Positions 16,462 through 26,253 are shown, numbered from the stretch's first letter. The stretch: DNA of 64,000 nt from Kosakonia sp. H02 (GCA_030704225.1 CP131915.1:124001-188000); one strand, 5' to 3'. The notes: generated from the sequence alone by a model not told the origin. Translations and numbers: made by a program.

Positions 16462-17682
16462 ATGTCTGTGTCAATTACGCGTGAAAATTTCGATCAATGG
16501 ATGCTGCCGGTTTACGCGCCAGCGCCTTTTATTCCGGTTCGCGGTGAGGGTTCACGCCTGTGGGATCAGCAGGGCAAAGAGTATATCGATTTTGCTGGCG
16601 GGATTGCGGTCAACGCGCTGGGCCACGCGCATCCTGCACTGTGTAAAGCACTCAGTGAGCAGGCGGCGAAGTTCTGGCATACCGGCAATGGCTACACCAA
16701 TGAACCGGCGCTGAAACTGGCGAAACGGCTGATTGATGCCACCTTTGCTGACCGCGTCTTCTTTTGTAACTCCGGTGCAGAAGCCAACGAAGCGGCGTTA
16801 AAACTGGCGCGTAAATATGCCCACGATACGTTCGGGGCGCAGAAAAGCGGCATTGTGGCGTTCAAAAACGCCTTTCATGGCCGCACGCTGTTTACCGTCA
16901 GCGCTGGTGGGCAACCGGCTTATTCGCAGGATTTTGCGCCGTTGCCGCCGCAGATCCAGCATGCGGTTTACAACGATCTGGCTTCTGCCAGCGCGTTAAT
17001 CAACGACGACACTTGCGCGGTGATTGTCGAGCCGATGCAGGGCGAAGGCGGCGTGGTTCCAGCAAGCCAGGCGTTTTTGCAGGGGCTGCGCGAACTCTGT
17101 ACCCGCCATAATGCGCTATTGATTTTTGATGAAGTGCAAACCGGCGTTGGCCGCACCGGCGAGCTGTATGCCTACATGCACTACGGCGTGACGCCGGATG
17201 TATTAACTACCGCGAAAGCGCTGGGTGGCGGTTTCCCGATTGGCGCGATGCTGACCACAGACCCGTTTGGCAAGGTGATGAATGCCGGTACGCACGGCAC
17301 GACGTATGGCGGCAACCCGCTGGCTGGCGCCGTAGCGGGCGCGCTGCTGGATATCGTCAACACGCCGCAAACCCTGGCTGGGGTAAAACAGCGTAACCAG
17401 TGGTTTGTCGAACAATTGACGGCGTTAAACGCGCGTTTTCCATTGTTTAGCGAAATCCGTGGCTTAGGGCTGCTGATCGGCTGCCAGCTAACGCCGGAAT
17501 ATGCCGGGAAAGCGAAACAGATTTCACAACTGGCGGCAGCGGAAGGGGCGATGGTGCTGATTGCCGGGGGCAATGTGCTGCGTTTTGCCCCGGCGCTGAA
17601 TATCAGCGAAGAGGAGATCCGTACCGGGCTGGAACGCGTTGCCCGCGCCTGTGAAAAATTCCTTGCGGAGAGCTCATCATGA
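16462..17682 (+). CDS. astC: Succinylornithine transaminase
   Basis: PLP enzyme for step three of arginine catabolism: it converts N2-succinylornithine to succinylglutamate semialdehyde. The ATG at 16462 follows GAAGAGG and gives 406 residues as in E. coli; a longer in-frame reading from 16339 would run across the promoter and was rejected. The PLP lysine is K252 in TTAKALGGGFPIG, with IFDEVQTGVGRTG just before it and the substrate-side SGAEANEAA at 104-112. It is the first gene of astCADBE and overlaps astA by four bases (ATGA). Confidence 0.97.
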   Translation: MSVSITRENFDQWMLPVYAPAPFIPVRGEGSRLWDQQGKEYIDFAGGIAVNALGHAHPALCKALSEQAAKFWHTGNGYTNEPALKLAKRLIDATFADRVFFCNSGAEANEAALKLARKYAHDTFGAQKSGIVAFKNAFHGRTLFTVSAGGQPAYSQDFAPLPPQIQHAVYNDLASASALINDDTCAVIVEPMQGEGGVVPASQAFLQGLRELCTRHNALLIFDEVQTGVGRTGELYAYMHYGVTPDVLTTAKALGGGFPIGAMLTTDPFGKVMNAGTHGTTYGGNPLAGAVAGALLDIVNTPQTLAGVKQRNQWFVEQLTALNARFPLFSEIRGLGLLIGCQLTPEYAGKAKQISQLAAAEGAMVLIAGGNVLRFAPALNISEEEIRTGLERVARACEKFLAESSS

Positions 17683-18713
17683 TGATTATCCGTCCGGTCG
17701 CCGCGAGCGATCTCGCGGCTCTGATGAAACTTGCCGGGAAAACCGGCGGCGGCCTGACCTCGCTCCCGGCGGACGAAACCACGCTGGCGGCCCGCATTGA
17801 GCGCGCGCGCCGCACCTGGCTTGGGGAGTTACCGAAAGGCGAGCAGGGTTATGTGTTTGTCCTGGAAGATACCGACAGCGGCGACGTGGCGGGGATTTGC
17901 GCGATTGAGGTCGCCGTCGGGCTAAACGATCCCTGGTACAACTACCGTGTCGGCACGCAAGTTCATGCCTCGAAAGAGCTGAACGTCTATAACGCCTTGC
18001 CGACGCTGTTTCTCAGTAATGATCACACCGGCAGCAGTGAACTCTGCACGCTGTTTCTCGATCCCGGCTGGCGCAAAGCGAGTAACGGTTATTTATTGTC
18101 GAAATCCCGTTTTCTTTTTATGGCGGCGTTTCGCGATCGCTTTAATGAAAAAGTGGTCGCTGAAATGCGCGGCGTCATTGATGAGCATGGCTACTCACCG
18201 TTCTGGGAAAGTCTCGGCAAACGCTTTTTCTCGATGGAATTCAGCCGGGCCGATTATTTGTGTGGCACCGGACAGAAAGCTTTTATTGCGGAGTTAATGC
18301 CAAAGCACCCGATCTACACCCATTTTCTCGCCCCGGAAGCCCAGGCGGTGATTGGCGAAGTGCATCCCCAAACCGCCCCGGCGCGCGCGGTACTGGAAAA
18401 AGAGGGGTTTCGCTACCGCAACTATGTCGACATCTTTGATGGCGGGCCAACGCTGGAGTGCGATATCGACCGGGTGCGGGCAATCCGCAAAAGTCGGCTG
18501 GTGGAGACTGGCGAAGGGCAACGTGCGCCGGGCGAATGGCCAGCCTGTATGGTATCGAATGAGCGTTACCACGATTTTCGCGCCATGCTAATACAGGCCG
18601 ATCCGCAGACCGAACGTCTGCTGTTAACGGCGGCAGAACTGGATGCCCTGAAATGTCAGGCTGGCGATACCGTGCGGCTGGTACGCCTTTGCGCAGAGGA
18701 GAAATCACAATGA
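17679..18713 (+). CDS. astA: Arginine N-succinyltransferase
   Basis: First step of the AST pathway: transfers succinyl from succinyl-CoA to the alpha-amino group of arginine. The 344 residues match E. coli, with the family hallmarks GGGLTSLP, NDPWYNYRVGT, LFLSNDHTGSSELCTLFLDP and HPQTAPARAVLEKEGFRY, the last resembling the acyl-CoA-binding region of GNAT folds. Both ends overlap neighbours by ATGA, so translation is coupled to astC and astD. Confidence 0.97.
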   Translation: MMIIRPVAASDLAALMKLAGKTGGGLTSLPADETTLAARIERARRTWLGELPKGEQGYVFVLEDTDSGDVAGICAIEVAVGLNDPWYNYRVGTQVHASKELNVYNALPTLFLSNDHTGSSELCTLFLDPGWRKASNGYLLSKSRFLFMAAFRDRFNEKVVAEMRGVIDEHGYSPFWESLGKRFFSMEFSRADYLCGTGQKAFIAELMPKHPIYTHFLAPEAQAVIGEVHPQTAPARAVLEKEGFRYRNYVDIFDGGPTLECDIDRVRAIRKSRLVETGEGQRAPGEWPACMVSNERYHDFRAMLIQADPQTERLLLTAAELDALKCQAGDTVRLVRLCAEEKSQ

Positions 18714-20188
18714 GTTTATGGATCAACGGCGACTGGATAACCGGCCAGGGCGAACGCCGGGTCAAAACCAACCCGGTCAGTAATGAAGCACTGTGGCACG
18801 GTTTCGATGCCGATAACGCGCAAGTAGAGCAGGCCTACCAGGCGGCGCGTGCTGCATTTCCGCGCTGGGCGCGCCAGCCCTTTAGCGCCCGTCAGGCGAT
18901 CGTCGAAAAATTTGCCGCGTTGCTGGAGAGCAACAAAGCGGCGCTGACGGAGATTATTGCCCGCGAGACCGGCAAACCGCGTTGGGAGGCCGCCACTGAA
19001 GTGATGGCGATGATCAACAAAGCGGCGATTTCGGTAAAGGCGTACCACTCGCGTACCGGTGAGCAGCACACCGATATGCCCGACGGCGCGGCAACTCTGC
19101 GCCACCGCCCGCATGGTGTGCTGGCGGTCTTCGGGCCGTATAACTTCCCCGGCCATTTACCCAATGGACACATTATTCCGGCGTTGCTGGCGGGCAATAC
19201 GCTGCTGTTTAAACCCAGCGAACTGACGCCGTGGAGCGGCGAAGTGGTGGTGAAACTGTGGGAACAGGCAGGATTGCCGGCGGGTGTGCTCAACCTGGTG
19301 CAGGGCGGGCGCGAAACCGGGCAGGCGCTGAGTGCGCTACCGTGGATTGATGGGTTGCTGTTTACTGGCAGCGCCAGTACCGGTTATCAACTGCATCGCC
19401 AGCTCGCCGGGCAACCGGAGAAAATCCTCGCGCTGGAGATGGGCGGCAATAACCCGCTGATAGTGGAAGATCCCGACGATAGCGATGCCGCCGTGCATCT
19501 GGCTATTCAGTCAGCATTTATTACCGCAGGCCAGCGCTGTACCTGTGCCCGACGGCTGCTGGTAAAACGATCGGCGGCGGGCGATGCGTTTTTGGCGCGG
19601 CTGGTAGAGGTCGCTGCACGTCTGGTGCCGCAAGCGTGGGACGCAGAACCTGCGTCGTTTCTTGGCGGTTTGATCTCCGCCCAGGCTGCACAGCATGTTT
19701 ATCAGGCGTGGCAGGCCCATGAAAAACGCGGCGGCAACACGCTGCTGGCTCCGCGCTTACTTCAGGAAGGCACCTCATTACTGACGCCGGGCATTATCGA
19801 CATGACCGGTGTCGCCGACGTGCCGGATGAAGAGGTGTTTGGCCCGCTGTTGTGCGTCTGGCGCTATGACGATTTTGATGAGGCGATAGCGCTGGCGAAT
19901 AACACCCGTTACGGGCTGGCGTGCGGCTTGATTTCGCCGGAAAGGCAGAAGTTCGACCAACTGCTGCTGGAAGCGCGCGCCGGAATTGTCAACTGGAACA
20001 AACCGTTGACCGGTGCGGCCAGCACCGCGCCGTTTGGCGGGATTGGCGCGTCCGGTAACCATCGCCCCAGTGCGTGGTACGCGGCGGATTATTGTGCCTG
20101 GCCGATGGCAAGCCTCGAAACGGCGGAATTAACGCTGCCGCAAACCTTGAGCCCGGGGCTTGATTTTTCCCGCGAGGAGCAGCCATGA
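18710..20188 (+). CDS. astD: Succinylglutamate semialdehyde dehydrogenase
   Basis: NAD-dependent aldehyde dehydrogenase that oxidises N-succinylglutamate semialdehyde to succinylglutamate. The start MSLWINGDWITGQGE at 18710 gives 492 residues. The catalytic cysteine is C277 (TAGQRCTCARR) and the general base E243 (LEMGGNNP); GSASTGYQLH marks the cofactor loop. The first ATG overlaps the astA stop, and the last codons overlap the astB start in the same way. Confidence 0.97.
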   Translation: MSLWINGDWITGQGERRVKTNPVSNEALWHGFDADNAQVEQAYQAARAAFPRWARQPFSARQAIVEKFAALLESNKAALTEIIARETGKPRWEAATEVMAMINKAAISVKAYHSRTGEQHTDMPDGAATLRHRPHGVLAVFGPYNFPGHLPNGHIIPALLAGNTLLFKPSELTPWSGEVVVKLWEQAGLPAGVLNLVQGGRETGQALSALPWIDGLLFTGSASTGYQLHRQLAGQPEKILALEMGGNNPLIVEDPDDSDAAVHLAIQSAFITAGQRCTCARRLLVKRSAAGDAFLARLVEVAARLVPQAWDAEPASFLGGLISAQAAQHVYQAWQAHEKRGGNTLLAPRLLQEGTSLLTPGIIDMTGVADVPDEEVFGPLLCVWRYDDFDEAIALANNTRYGLACGLISPERQKFDQLLLEARAGIVNWNKPLTGAASTAPFGGIGASGNHRPSAWYAADYCAWPMASLETAELTLPQTLSPGLDFSREEQP

Positions 20189-21510
20189 AAGCCCGTGAAG
20201 TGAATTTTGATGGCCTGGTCGGCCTGACCCATCATTACGCCGGGCTATCCTTTGGCAACGAAGCCTCGACGAAACACCGCTTTCAACGATCCAACCCAAA
20301 ACTTGCGGCGAAGCAGGGCTTGCTGAAAATGAAGGCGCTGGCGGATGCCGGTTTTCCCCAGGCGGTGATCCCGCCCCATGAACGCCCGAATGTGGCGGCG
20401 CTGCGCCAGCTTGGTTTTACCGGCAGTGATGAAAAGGTAGTGGAAAAAGCCGCCGCCCAGGCGCCGCAATGGCTCTCTGCCGCCAGTTCCGCATCGGCAA
20501 TGTGGGTCGCCAATGCCGCTACCGTTTGCCCATCCGCAGATGCCATGGATGGCAAAGTCCACCTGACGGTGGCGAACCTGAATAACAAGTTCCACCGCGC
20601 GATGGAAGCACCGACCACCGAAGCGTTGCTGCGGGCTATTTTTCGCGATCGGGAAACGTTTGCCGTTCATGGCGCGCTGCCGCAGGTGGCGTTGTTCGGT
20701 GATGAAGGTGCCGCCAACCATAACCGCTTTGGCGGTGAGTATGGCGAACCGGGTGTGCAGCTGTTTGTCTATGGCCGCGATGAGGAGAGCCCGCTTGCGC
20801 CAGCCCGCTACCCGGCGCGCCAGACTTTGCAGGCAAGCCAGGCCGTCGCGCGACTTAACCAGGTTCACCCGCAGCGGGTAGTTTATGCCCAGCAAAACCC
20901 GGCGGTTATCGATCAAGGGGTATTTCATAATGATGTGATTGCCGTATCGAACCGTCAGTTACTGTTTTGCCATCAACACGCCTTTGCCGACCAGCCGCGT
21001 CTGCTGGCGGAACTGGCAGAGAAAGTACCGGGATTTATGGCTATCGAAGTACCGCAGCAGGCGGTGTCGGTGGCCGATGCGGTGGCGACGTATCTGTTTA
21101 ATAGCCAGTTACTCAGCCATGACGATGGGCGGATGGTGCTGGTGCTGCCGCAGGAGTCGCAGGCGCATCCTGGCGTCTGGCGTTATCTCAATCAATTACT
21201 GGCCGAGGACAATCCCATCAGTGAACTGAACGTCTTTGACCTGCGCGAAAGTATGGCGAACGGTGGAGGGCCAGCGTGCCTGCGTTTGCGCGTGGTGCTC
21301 AACGAGGCGGAGCAGCGGGCGGTTAATCCGGCAGTGATGATGAACGACACGCTGTTTGCCAGCCTGAATGCGTGGGTTGACAGGTACTATCGCGATCGCC
21401 TGACGCAGGCGGATTTGGCCGATCCGCACCTGCTGCGTGAGGGGCGAGAGGCGCTGGATCGGTTGACACAGTTGTTGGATCTCGGTTCGGTTTATCCTTT
21501 CCAGCGTTAA
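20185..21510 (+). CDS. astB: N-succinylarginine dihydrolase
   Basis: Second step of the pathway: hydrolyses succinylarginine to succinylornithine, CO2 and two ammonia. Its 441 residues (E. coli 447) form the amidinotransferase-like pentein fold. The catalytic set can be read as E174 (FGDEGAANH), H248 (QGVFHNDVI) and C365 (GGGPACLRLRV). The N terminus AREVNFDGLVGLTHHYAGLS is typical. The start overlaps the astD stop (ATGA) and astE follows 11 bases later. Confidence 0.97.
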   Translation: MKAREVNFDGLVGLTHHYAGLSFGNEASTKHRFQRSNPKLAAKQGLLKMKALADAGFPQAVIPPHERPNVAALRQLGFTGSDEKVVEKAAAQAPQWLSAASSASAMWVANAATVCPSADAMDGKVHLTVANLNNKFHRAMEAPTTEALLRAIFRDRETFAVHGALPQVALFGDEGAANHNRFGGEYGEPGVQLFVYGRDEESPLAPARYPARQTLQASQAVARLNQVHPQRVVYAQQNPAVIDQGVFHNDVIAVSNRQLLFCHQHAFADQPRLLAELAEKVPGFMAIEVPQQAVSVADAVATYLFNSQLLSHDDGRMVLVLPQESQAHPGVWRYLNQLLAEDNPISELNVFDLRESMANGGGPACLRLRVVLNEAEQRAVNPAVMMNDTLFASLNAWVDRYYRDRLTQADLADPHLLREGREALDRLTQLLDLGSVYPFQR

Positions 21511-21521
21511 CCGGAGGATGT

Positions 21522-22487
21522 ATGGATAACTTTCTTGCTGCAACGATTGCGGGTGACATCCCGCGTAAAATGTCAGGCGAAGTGGGCGGTATTCACTGGT
21601 TGTGGCATGAGCAAGGGATCCTCGAACTGGTACCGCCGCAACCCACCGGGCGCTCGCTGGTCATCTCATGCGCTATTCACGGCAATGAAACTGCGCCGGT
21701 TGAAATGCTCGATATGCTGCTACAAAACCTCTTTTCCGGCAGCCAGCCGCTGACCTGGCGGCTGCTGGTTATCCTCGGTAATCCGCAGGCACTGGCGCAG
21801 GGTAAACGCTATCTGAAAAACGATCTTAACCGCATGTTTGGCGGGCGCTGGCAGCAACTGCCGCCCAGTGATGAAACCATTCGCGCCGCCCAGCTTGAAC
21901 GGGCGGTAACGCACTTTTTTTCGCAAGGTGGCGAAGTGCGCTGGCATCTTGATTTGCATACCGCCATTCGGGGTTCGCATCATGTTCGCTTCGGCGTATT
22001 GCCGCAACGCGCCGAGCCGTGGGATGAAGTGTTCCTCGCGTGGCTGGGCGCAGCCGGTCTGGAAGCGCTGGTGTTTCATCAGGCGCCTGGCGGGACGTTT
22101 ACCCATTACAGTTGCGAAGCGTTCGGCGCCCTGGCCTGCACGCTGGAGCTTGGTAAAGCGCTGCCATTTGGCGCGAATGATTTAAGCCAGTTCCAGCGAA
22201 CAGCCTGGGCGCTGGCGGCGTTGCTTGCCGGTGAGCCCGCGCCGGATAGCGAAAATACCCCGTTGCGCTACCAGGTGGTGCAGCAGCTGACCCGCCACAG
22301 CGAAGCGTTCAAACTCAACATGTCGGCAGACACGCTTAATTTCACCCCGTTCAAGGCGGGTACGTTGCTGGCGGAAGACCGGGGTGAACATTATGTCGTT
22401 CAGCGCCCTGAAGAGTATGTTTTGTTCCCAAATCCTAATGTCGCCATTGGCTTACGTGCGGGATTAATGCTCGAAAAAATAAATTAA
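21522..22487 (+). CDS. astE: Succinylglutamate desuccinylase
   Basis: Zinc carboxypeptidase-like last enzyme of the pathway, releasing succinate and glutamate from succinylglutamate. The 321 residues start after a clear GGAGG. Probable zinc ligands are H53 and E56 in AIHGNETAP and H146 in HLDLHTAIRG; the glutamate in CTLELGKALPFG is the candidate general base. It closes the ast operon and is followed immediately by a terminator. Confidence 0.96.
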   Translation: MDNFLAATIAGDIPRKMSGEVGGIHWLWHEQGILELVPPQPTGRSLVISCAIHGNETAPVEMLDMLLQNLFSGSQPLTWRLLVILGNPQALAQGKRYLKNDLNRMFGGRWQQLPPSDETIRAAQLERAVTHFFSQGGEVRWHLDLHTAIRGSHHVRFGVLPQRAEPWDEVFLAWLGAAGLEALVFHQAPGGTFTHYSCEAFGALACTLELGKALPFGANDLSQFQRTAWALAALLAGEPAPDSENTPLRYQVVQQLTRHSEAFKLNMSADTLNFTPFKAGTLLAEDRGEHYVVQRPEEYVLFPNPNVAIGLRAGLMLEKIN

Positions 22488-22490
22488 ATC

Positions 22491-22520
22491 GTAGCCCTGC
22501 GATCGCGGGGCTTATTTTTT
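22491..22520 (+). terminator. Terminator of the ast operon
   Basis: A nine-pair GC-rich stem (22493-22501 with 22504-22512) is followed by a T-rich tract. It ends the ast transcript directly behind astE. Confidence 0.8.
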
Positions 22521-22801
22521 ATCGGCGGCTGAAATAAATTACAGAATTATCTTGTTGAATGGGTTTATTTATTAGCGTGCCTGCTTTATGATTCTCCACA
22601 ATTCCTTATTTATCAGCGTATTGATTATTTAATTTTCGACTCTCCACGTTTTATCCTTATTTCCTTCATATTTGACGTAAAAACGCTATTTACACTTTCA
22701 TTGTTTTACCCTCGCTCTGATTAATTGACGATAAACACCGTAAAGTGCATAGCGTCAACACGGCAACCGCCGTAAGTAAAACCGAAGTAAGGAATAAAAT
22801 T
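22521..22801 (+). promoter_or_regulatory. spy upstream region with envelope-stress motifs
   Basis: This AT-rich gap holds two TCTCCAC motifs (22593-22599 and 22641-22647) resembling the centre of BaeR sites. It also holds a GTAAA-N7-TTTAC palindrome at 22677-22693 resembling CpxR half-sites. E. coli spy is controlled by BaeSR and CpxAR; these assignments are by motif only. Confidence 0.5.
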
Positions 22802-23281
22802 ATGCGTAAATTGACTGCTCTGTTTGTTGCCTCTACCCTGGCTTTCGGCGCTGCAAACCTGGCGCACGCTGCCGATACCACTGCCGCGCCTGCCGATGGC
22901 AAACCGATGATGCACCATAAAGGTAAAGGGCCGCATGACATGATGTTCAAAGGTCTGAACCTGACCGATGCGCAAAGACAGCAAATCCGCGACATTATGA
23001 AAAGCCAGCGTGAAGAGATGAAACGCCCGCCGGTTGAGGATATGCGTGCGATGCACGACCTGGTTGCCAGTGACAGCTTCGACCGTGCCAAAGCTGAAGC
23101 GCAAATCACCAAAATGGATGAACAGCGTAAAGCGGGTATGTTGAAACATCTGGAAACCCAGAACAAGATTTATAACATCCTGACCCCGGAACAGAAAAAA
23201 CAGTTCAACGCCAATTTTGAGAAGCGTCTGACAGAACGTCCGGCCGCAGAAGGTAAAATGCCTCCTGCACCGGCTGAATAA
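22802..23281 (+). CDS. spy: Periplasmic ATP-independent chaperone Spy
   Basis: Stress-induced periplasmic chaperone that forms a cradle-shaped dimer and suppresses protein aggregation. The ATG at 22802 follows AAGGAAT and gives 159 residues (E. coli 161). A signal peptide MRKLTALFVASTLAFGAANLAHA is cleaved near residue 23. Two copies of the LTxxQ signature are visible (LNLTDAQRQQIRDIM and LTPEQKKQFNANF), with a long charged helix between. The gene stands alone with a strong terminator. Confidence 0.96.
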   Translation: MRKLTALFVASTLAFGAANLAHAADTTAAPADGKPMMHHKGKGPHDMMFKGLNLTDAQRQQIRDIMKSQREEMKRPPVEDMRAMHDLVASDSFDRAKAEAQITKMDEQRKAGMLKHLETQNKIYNILTPEQKKQFNANFEKRLTERPAAEGKMPPAPAE

Positions 23282-23299
23282 TTCGGTAACCCCCTTAAG

Positions 23300-23356
23300 A
23301 CCGCCGGCTTTGCCCATCGCACGCTGTAAGTGATGGGCAGAACCGGCGGTTTTTTC
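23300..23356 (+). terminator. Terminator of spy
   Basis: Outer arms ACCGCCGG (23300-23307) and CCGGCGGT (23343-23350) enclose an inner GCCCATC/GATGGGC stem and lead into a six-base T-run. From its end to 23590 no gene or clear motif was recognised. Confidence 0.85.
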
Positions 23357-23590
23357 TTTCATGCCCTCTTGCCAGCCGCTACCGGCGCGGTATTCTCGTT
23401 CAGCCCGTTGTTCACGGTCATGTTACTTATCTGAAATTTATGCTTTTTTACCTGTCTGGTTACGTCGTAGCCTGAGGCAAATCTGCCCGGCTGCCGATAA
23501 TCCGGCATGGCAAACTACACAATAGCAAGTATGCACGCTGCCCCCAGAAGCAGCGGCGCAGGCGATACGCTGCGCCATTCAGGAGTGATG

Positions 23591-24148
23591 ATGGAATTCT
23601 TTGATATTCGTAAGATGCCGGTAAATCTCTGGCGTAATGGCGCGGGCGAAACCCGCGAGATTTGTTGTTTTCCGCCTGCGACCCGTGATTTTAACTGGCG
23701 GGCAAGCATCGCTTCTTTAGCCAGTAACGGTGAGTTTCCGCAATTTCCCGGTGTGGATCGCGTGATAACGCTGATAGAAGGCGGTGAAGTGACGCTGGTT
23801 GGCGGAAACGCGTTTTGCCATACCCTGAAACGCTACCAGCCTTTTGCCTTTGCGGGTGAGCAGGCGGTCAAAGCTGAGCTTTCTGAGGGCCGCATGTCGA
23901 TGGATTTCAATATCATGACCCGCCGCGATCGCTGTCGGGCGAGCGTGCGTATTGCCGATCGCACCTTCACCACCTTTGGTACGCGCGGCGGGGTGGTTTT
24001 TGTCCTTAGCGGTGCCTGGCAACTGGGCGATAAACTGTTGACGGCAGATCAGGGGGCGTTCTGGCAGGAGGGGAGACATACCCTGCGGCTGTTGCGATCC
24101 GAAGGGCAGTTATTATTCAGCGAGTTAACCTGGCTGGCAGGGCACTAA
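23591..24148 (+). CDS. ves: HutD/Ves family cupin protein
   Basis: Ves is a small double-cupin protein of the HutD family, described in E. coli as a cold- and stress-related protein without a defined reaction. The ATG at 23591 (MEFFDIRKMPVNLWRN) lies six bases after AGGAG; the adjacent ATG at 23588 is too close. The 185 residues align over MSMDFNIMTRRD and FTTFGTRGGVVFVLSGAWQLGD, and the C terminus is a few residues shorter than in E. coli. Its end overlaps the convergent cho gene by four bases. Confidence 0.88.
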   Translation: MEFFDIRKMPVNLWRNGAGETREICCFPPATRDFNWRASIASLASNGEFPQFPGVDRVITLIEGGEVTLVGGNAFCHTLKRYQPFAFAGEQAVKAELSEGRMSMDFNIMTRRDRCRASVRIADRTFTTFGTRGGVVFVLSGAWQLGDKLLTADQGAFWQEGRHTLRLLRSEGQLLFSELTWLAGH

Positions 24149-25008
24149 CCCAGCTCAATGATCTCATGGTTGCCAGCAAGCAGTGGTTTGCAGAGGATTT
24201 TGTAACCATCGTGATCGAAACCGGCGGGTGTGCGCAGCAGTGCCGCTGCTTCGCCCGGTGTGTTGACCGATCCCAGCCAGAACCAGTTATGGATGATATG
24301 GTATTGCGTTATCTCTGTTGTACTCTCTTTCAGTGCGATCGGGCCAGGCCACGGCCAGCATATCAGTTGCATACGCGCCATCGCGACAAGAAAACGGCTA
24401 TGGTGCGCCTCAACCGTCTCTTTACCACAGCACGCGCCGGCGCAGCGCTTGAGCGCGGAGCGAAAACAGGCGCGACCCCGACTTAAGGGCTCAAGGCCCA
24501 GCAATCCATAGCAGAGCTTTTCGTCATCGGCGATGGATTGCAGCGCCTGCAACGCCGCACGTCGGTTGGCGAACAGGCCATAGAGATCGGGCGAGGAGGA
24601 AAAATCCACTTCGCGCGCGTAGACCACCTGGGGTTTGCTGCCATCAAAACGCAGGGAGCAGAGCTGACGGTTACGGCGCAGGCGCTTATTAAACAGCGGC
24701 TGTTGTTCTTTGATAAGCCTCGCTTCCAGCAGCAGCGCACCGATTTCGCCCGCAGTGCAGATCCAGCTAACGCGCCGGGATTGACGCAGCATGGCCGCTT
24801 CATCGGGGGTGCGAAAATGCGACATCACGCGGCTGCGGATATTGACGCTTTTGCCGATATAGAGCGGCATCGCTTCGCTTTCGCCATGGAAAATATAGAC
24901 GCCGGGCTGTTTAGGCATTGCCTCAAGCCACTGGCGTAAATGTTCGGGGTATTCATAAATTGCCGCCGCTTCAAATTCAAGACGCGGGGCGGATTGACGC
25001 CTGACCAC
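24145..25008 (-). CDS. cho: Excinuclease Cho (UvrC homologue)
   Basis: Auxiliary nucleotide-excision-repair endonuclease making the 3' incision at bulky lesions with UvrA and UvrB. It has only the N-terminal GIY-YIG half of UvrC: PGVYIFHGE, MPLYIGKSVNIRSRVMSHF, and GALLLEARLIKEQQPLFNKR. The 287 residues are close to E. coli Cho (295). The later cysteine-rich RACFRSALKRCAGACCGKE also matches. A LexA box 16 bases upstream of the start makes SOS induction very likely. Confidence 0.95.
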   Translation of the reverse strand: MVRRQSAPRLEFEAAAIYEYPEHLRQWLEAMPKQPGVYIFHGESEAMPLYIGKSVNIRSRVMSHFRTPDEAAMLRQSRRVSWICTAGEIGALLLEARLIKEQQPLFNKRLRRNRQLCSLRFDGSKPQVVYAREVDFSSSPDLYGLFANRRAALQALQSIADDEKLCYGLLGLEPLSRGRACFRSALKRCAGACCGKETVEAHHSRFLVAMARMQLICWPWPGPIALKESTTEITQYHIIHNWFWLGSVNTPGEAAALLRTPAGFDHDGYKILCKPLLAGNHEIIELG

Positions 25009-25021
25009 AACGGACTCCTGA

Positions 25022-25041
25022 TACTGTTTGCTTGTACAGTG
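25022..25041 (-). promoter_or_regulatory. LexA box of cho
   Basis: CTGT-N8-ACAG (core 25024-25039) within TACTGTTTGCTTGTACAGTG matches the LexA consensus. It sits just upstream of cho and would block its promoter until SOS induction. Confidence 0.9.
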
Positions 25042-25103
25042 TAGCAGGGCAAGTCAGGTTAAAAAAGAGACATTTGGAAACATTAAGCAAGGCGGGAACT
25101 TAA

Positions 25104-25168
25104 ATTGCCTGATGGCGCTTCGCTTATCGGGCTTACGTACACGTTGTAGGCCCGATAAGACGAAGTGT
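25104..25168. repeat. REP pair downstream of nadE
   Basis: Two inverted REP-like units (TTGCCTGATGGCGCTTCGCT and AGGCCCGATAAGACGAAG) face each other across a GTACACGTTGTAGG spacer. They lie between the cho promoter and the nadE stop. Confidence 0.75.
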
Positions 25169-25169
25169 T

Positions 25170-26000
25170 TTATTGCTGTTTCCAGAAATCGTCAAATACC
25201 GTGATCGGCGGGCGGCGTTTATGCTCGGTTTTCAGATACCAGCCCTCAATAATATGAGCGGTAGCCGCATCCAGAGTTTTGCCTTCCAGATAATCATCAA
25301 TATTTTCATAGGTCACGCCCAGCGCGGCTTCATCCGGCAGCGACGGACGGTCATCTTCCAGATCTGCCGTTGGCGCTTTTTTGTAGAGGTGTTCCGGGCA
25401 GCCGAGATACTCAAGCAGTTGTTTTCCCTGGCGCTTATTCAGACGAAACAGGGGGTTAATGTCGGTGCCACCATCGCCATACTTGGTGAAGAACCCGGTT
25501 ACTGCTTCGGCAGCGTGGTCTGTACCGACGACAACACCTTTGCTCATTCCGGCGATGCTGTATTGGGCTTTCATTCGCTCGCGCGCTTTCTCGTTGCCGC
25601 GCACAAAATCGCTCAGCTCAATACCGGCTTCGCGCAGCGCCTGTTCGCTCGCCAGCACTGACGCTTTGATATTCACCGTCAGCACGCGATCCGGCTTAAT
25701 AAAGTTGATGGCGTCCTGGCAATCCTGCTCATCCGCCTGTGCGCCGTAAGGCAGGCGTACGGCGATAAACTGGTAAGCGCTGTCGCCGGTTTCTTCTCGC
25801 AGTTCGTTAATGGCTAGCTGGGAAATTTTACCGGCCAGCGTTGAATCCTGACCGCCGCTGATACCCAGTATCAGGGATTTGATAAAGGGATAGGTTTTTA
25901 GGTAGGTTTTCAGGAAATCCACACTACGGCGAACTTCCTCTTCGGCATTGATTGCAGGCTTGACGCCCAGCGCCTGAATAATCTCTTGTTGCAGAGCCAT
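25170..26000 (-). CDS. nadE: Ammonia-dependent NAD synthetase
   Basis: Final step of NAD synthesis: amidates deamido-NAD with ammonia and ATP. The 276 residues (E. coli 275) carry the PP-loop LGISGGQDST (46-53 for the GISGGQDS core) and the deamido-NAD contacts KGVVVGTDHAAEAVTGFFTKYGDGGTD, here cited by its two halves VVVGTDHAAEA and FFTKYGDGG. No glutaminase domain is present, so it is the short ammonia-using form. It is divergent from osmE and stands alone. Confidence 0.97.
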   Translation of the reverse strand: MALQQEIIQALGVKPAINAEEEVRRSVDFLKTYLKTYPFIKSLILGISGGQDSTLAGKISQLAINELREETGDSAYQFIAVRLPYGAQADEQDCQDAINFIKPDRVLTVNIKASVLASEQALREAGIELSDFVRGNEKARERMKAQYSIAGMSKGVVVGTDHAAEAVTGFFTKYGDGGTDINPLFRLNKRQGKQLLEYLGCPEHLYKKAPTADLEDDRPSLPDEAALGVTYENIDDYLEGKTLDAATAHIIEGWYLKTEHKRRPPITVFDDFWKQQ

Positions 26001-26253
26001 TTACCCCTCCGTTGTTGAATCCTGCTGTGCAGGTTGCAAATAGATATGGGATAAAGCTAACCCCTTCGCGGTAAAACGACAAGGATCACAGTCTGGAGTG
26101 TCGCAATTTGCGCCGTTTTGGTGGCTTTACGCACTTTTATTAGATTTTTCCGAAAGATAGACCATCGCCCGTCGATAGTTGAAAAAAGCAATTTTATATT
26201 CCAGGCTTAGATAACACGCTGATACAGAAGCTGATACTAAAAGAGGATGGAAT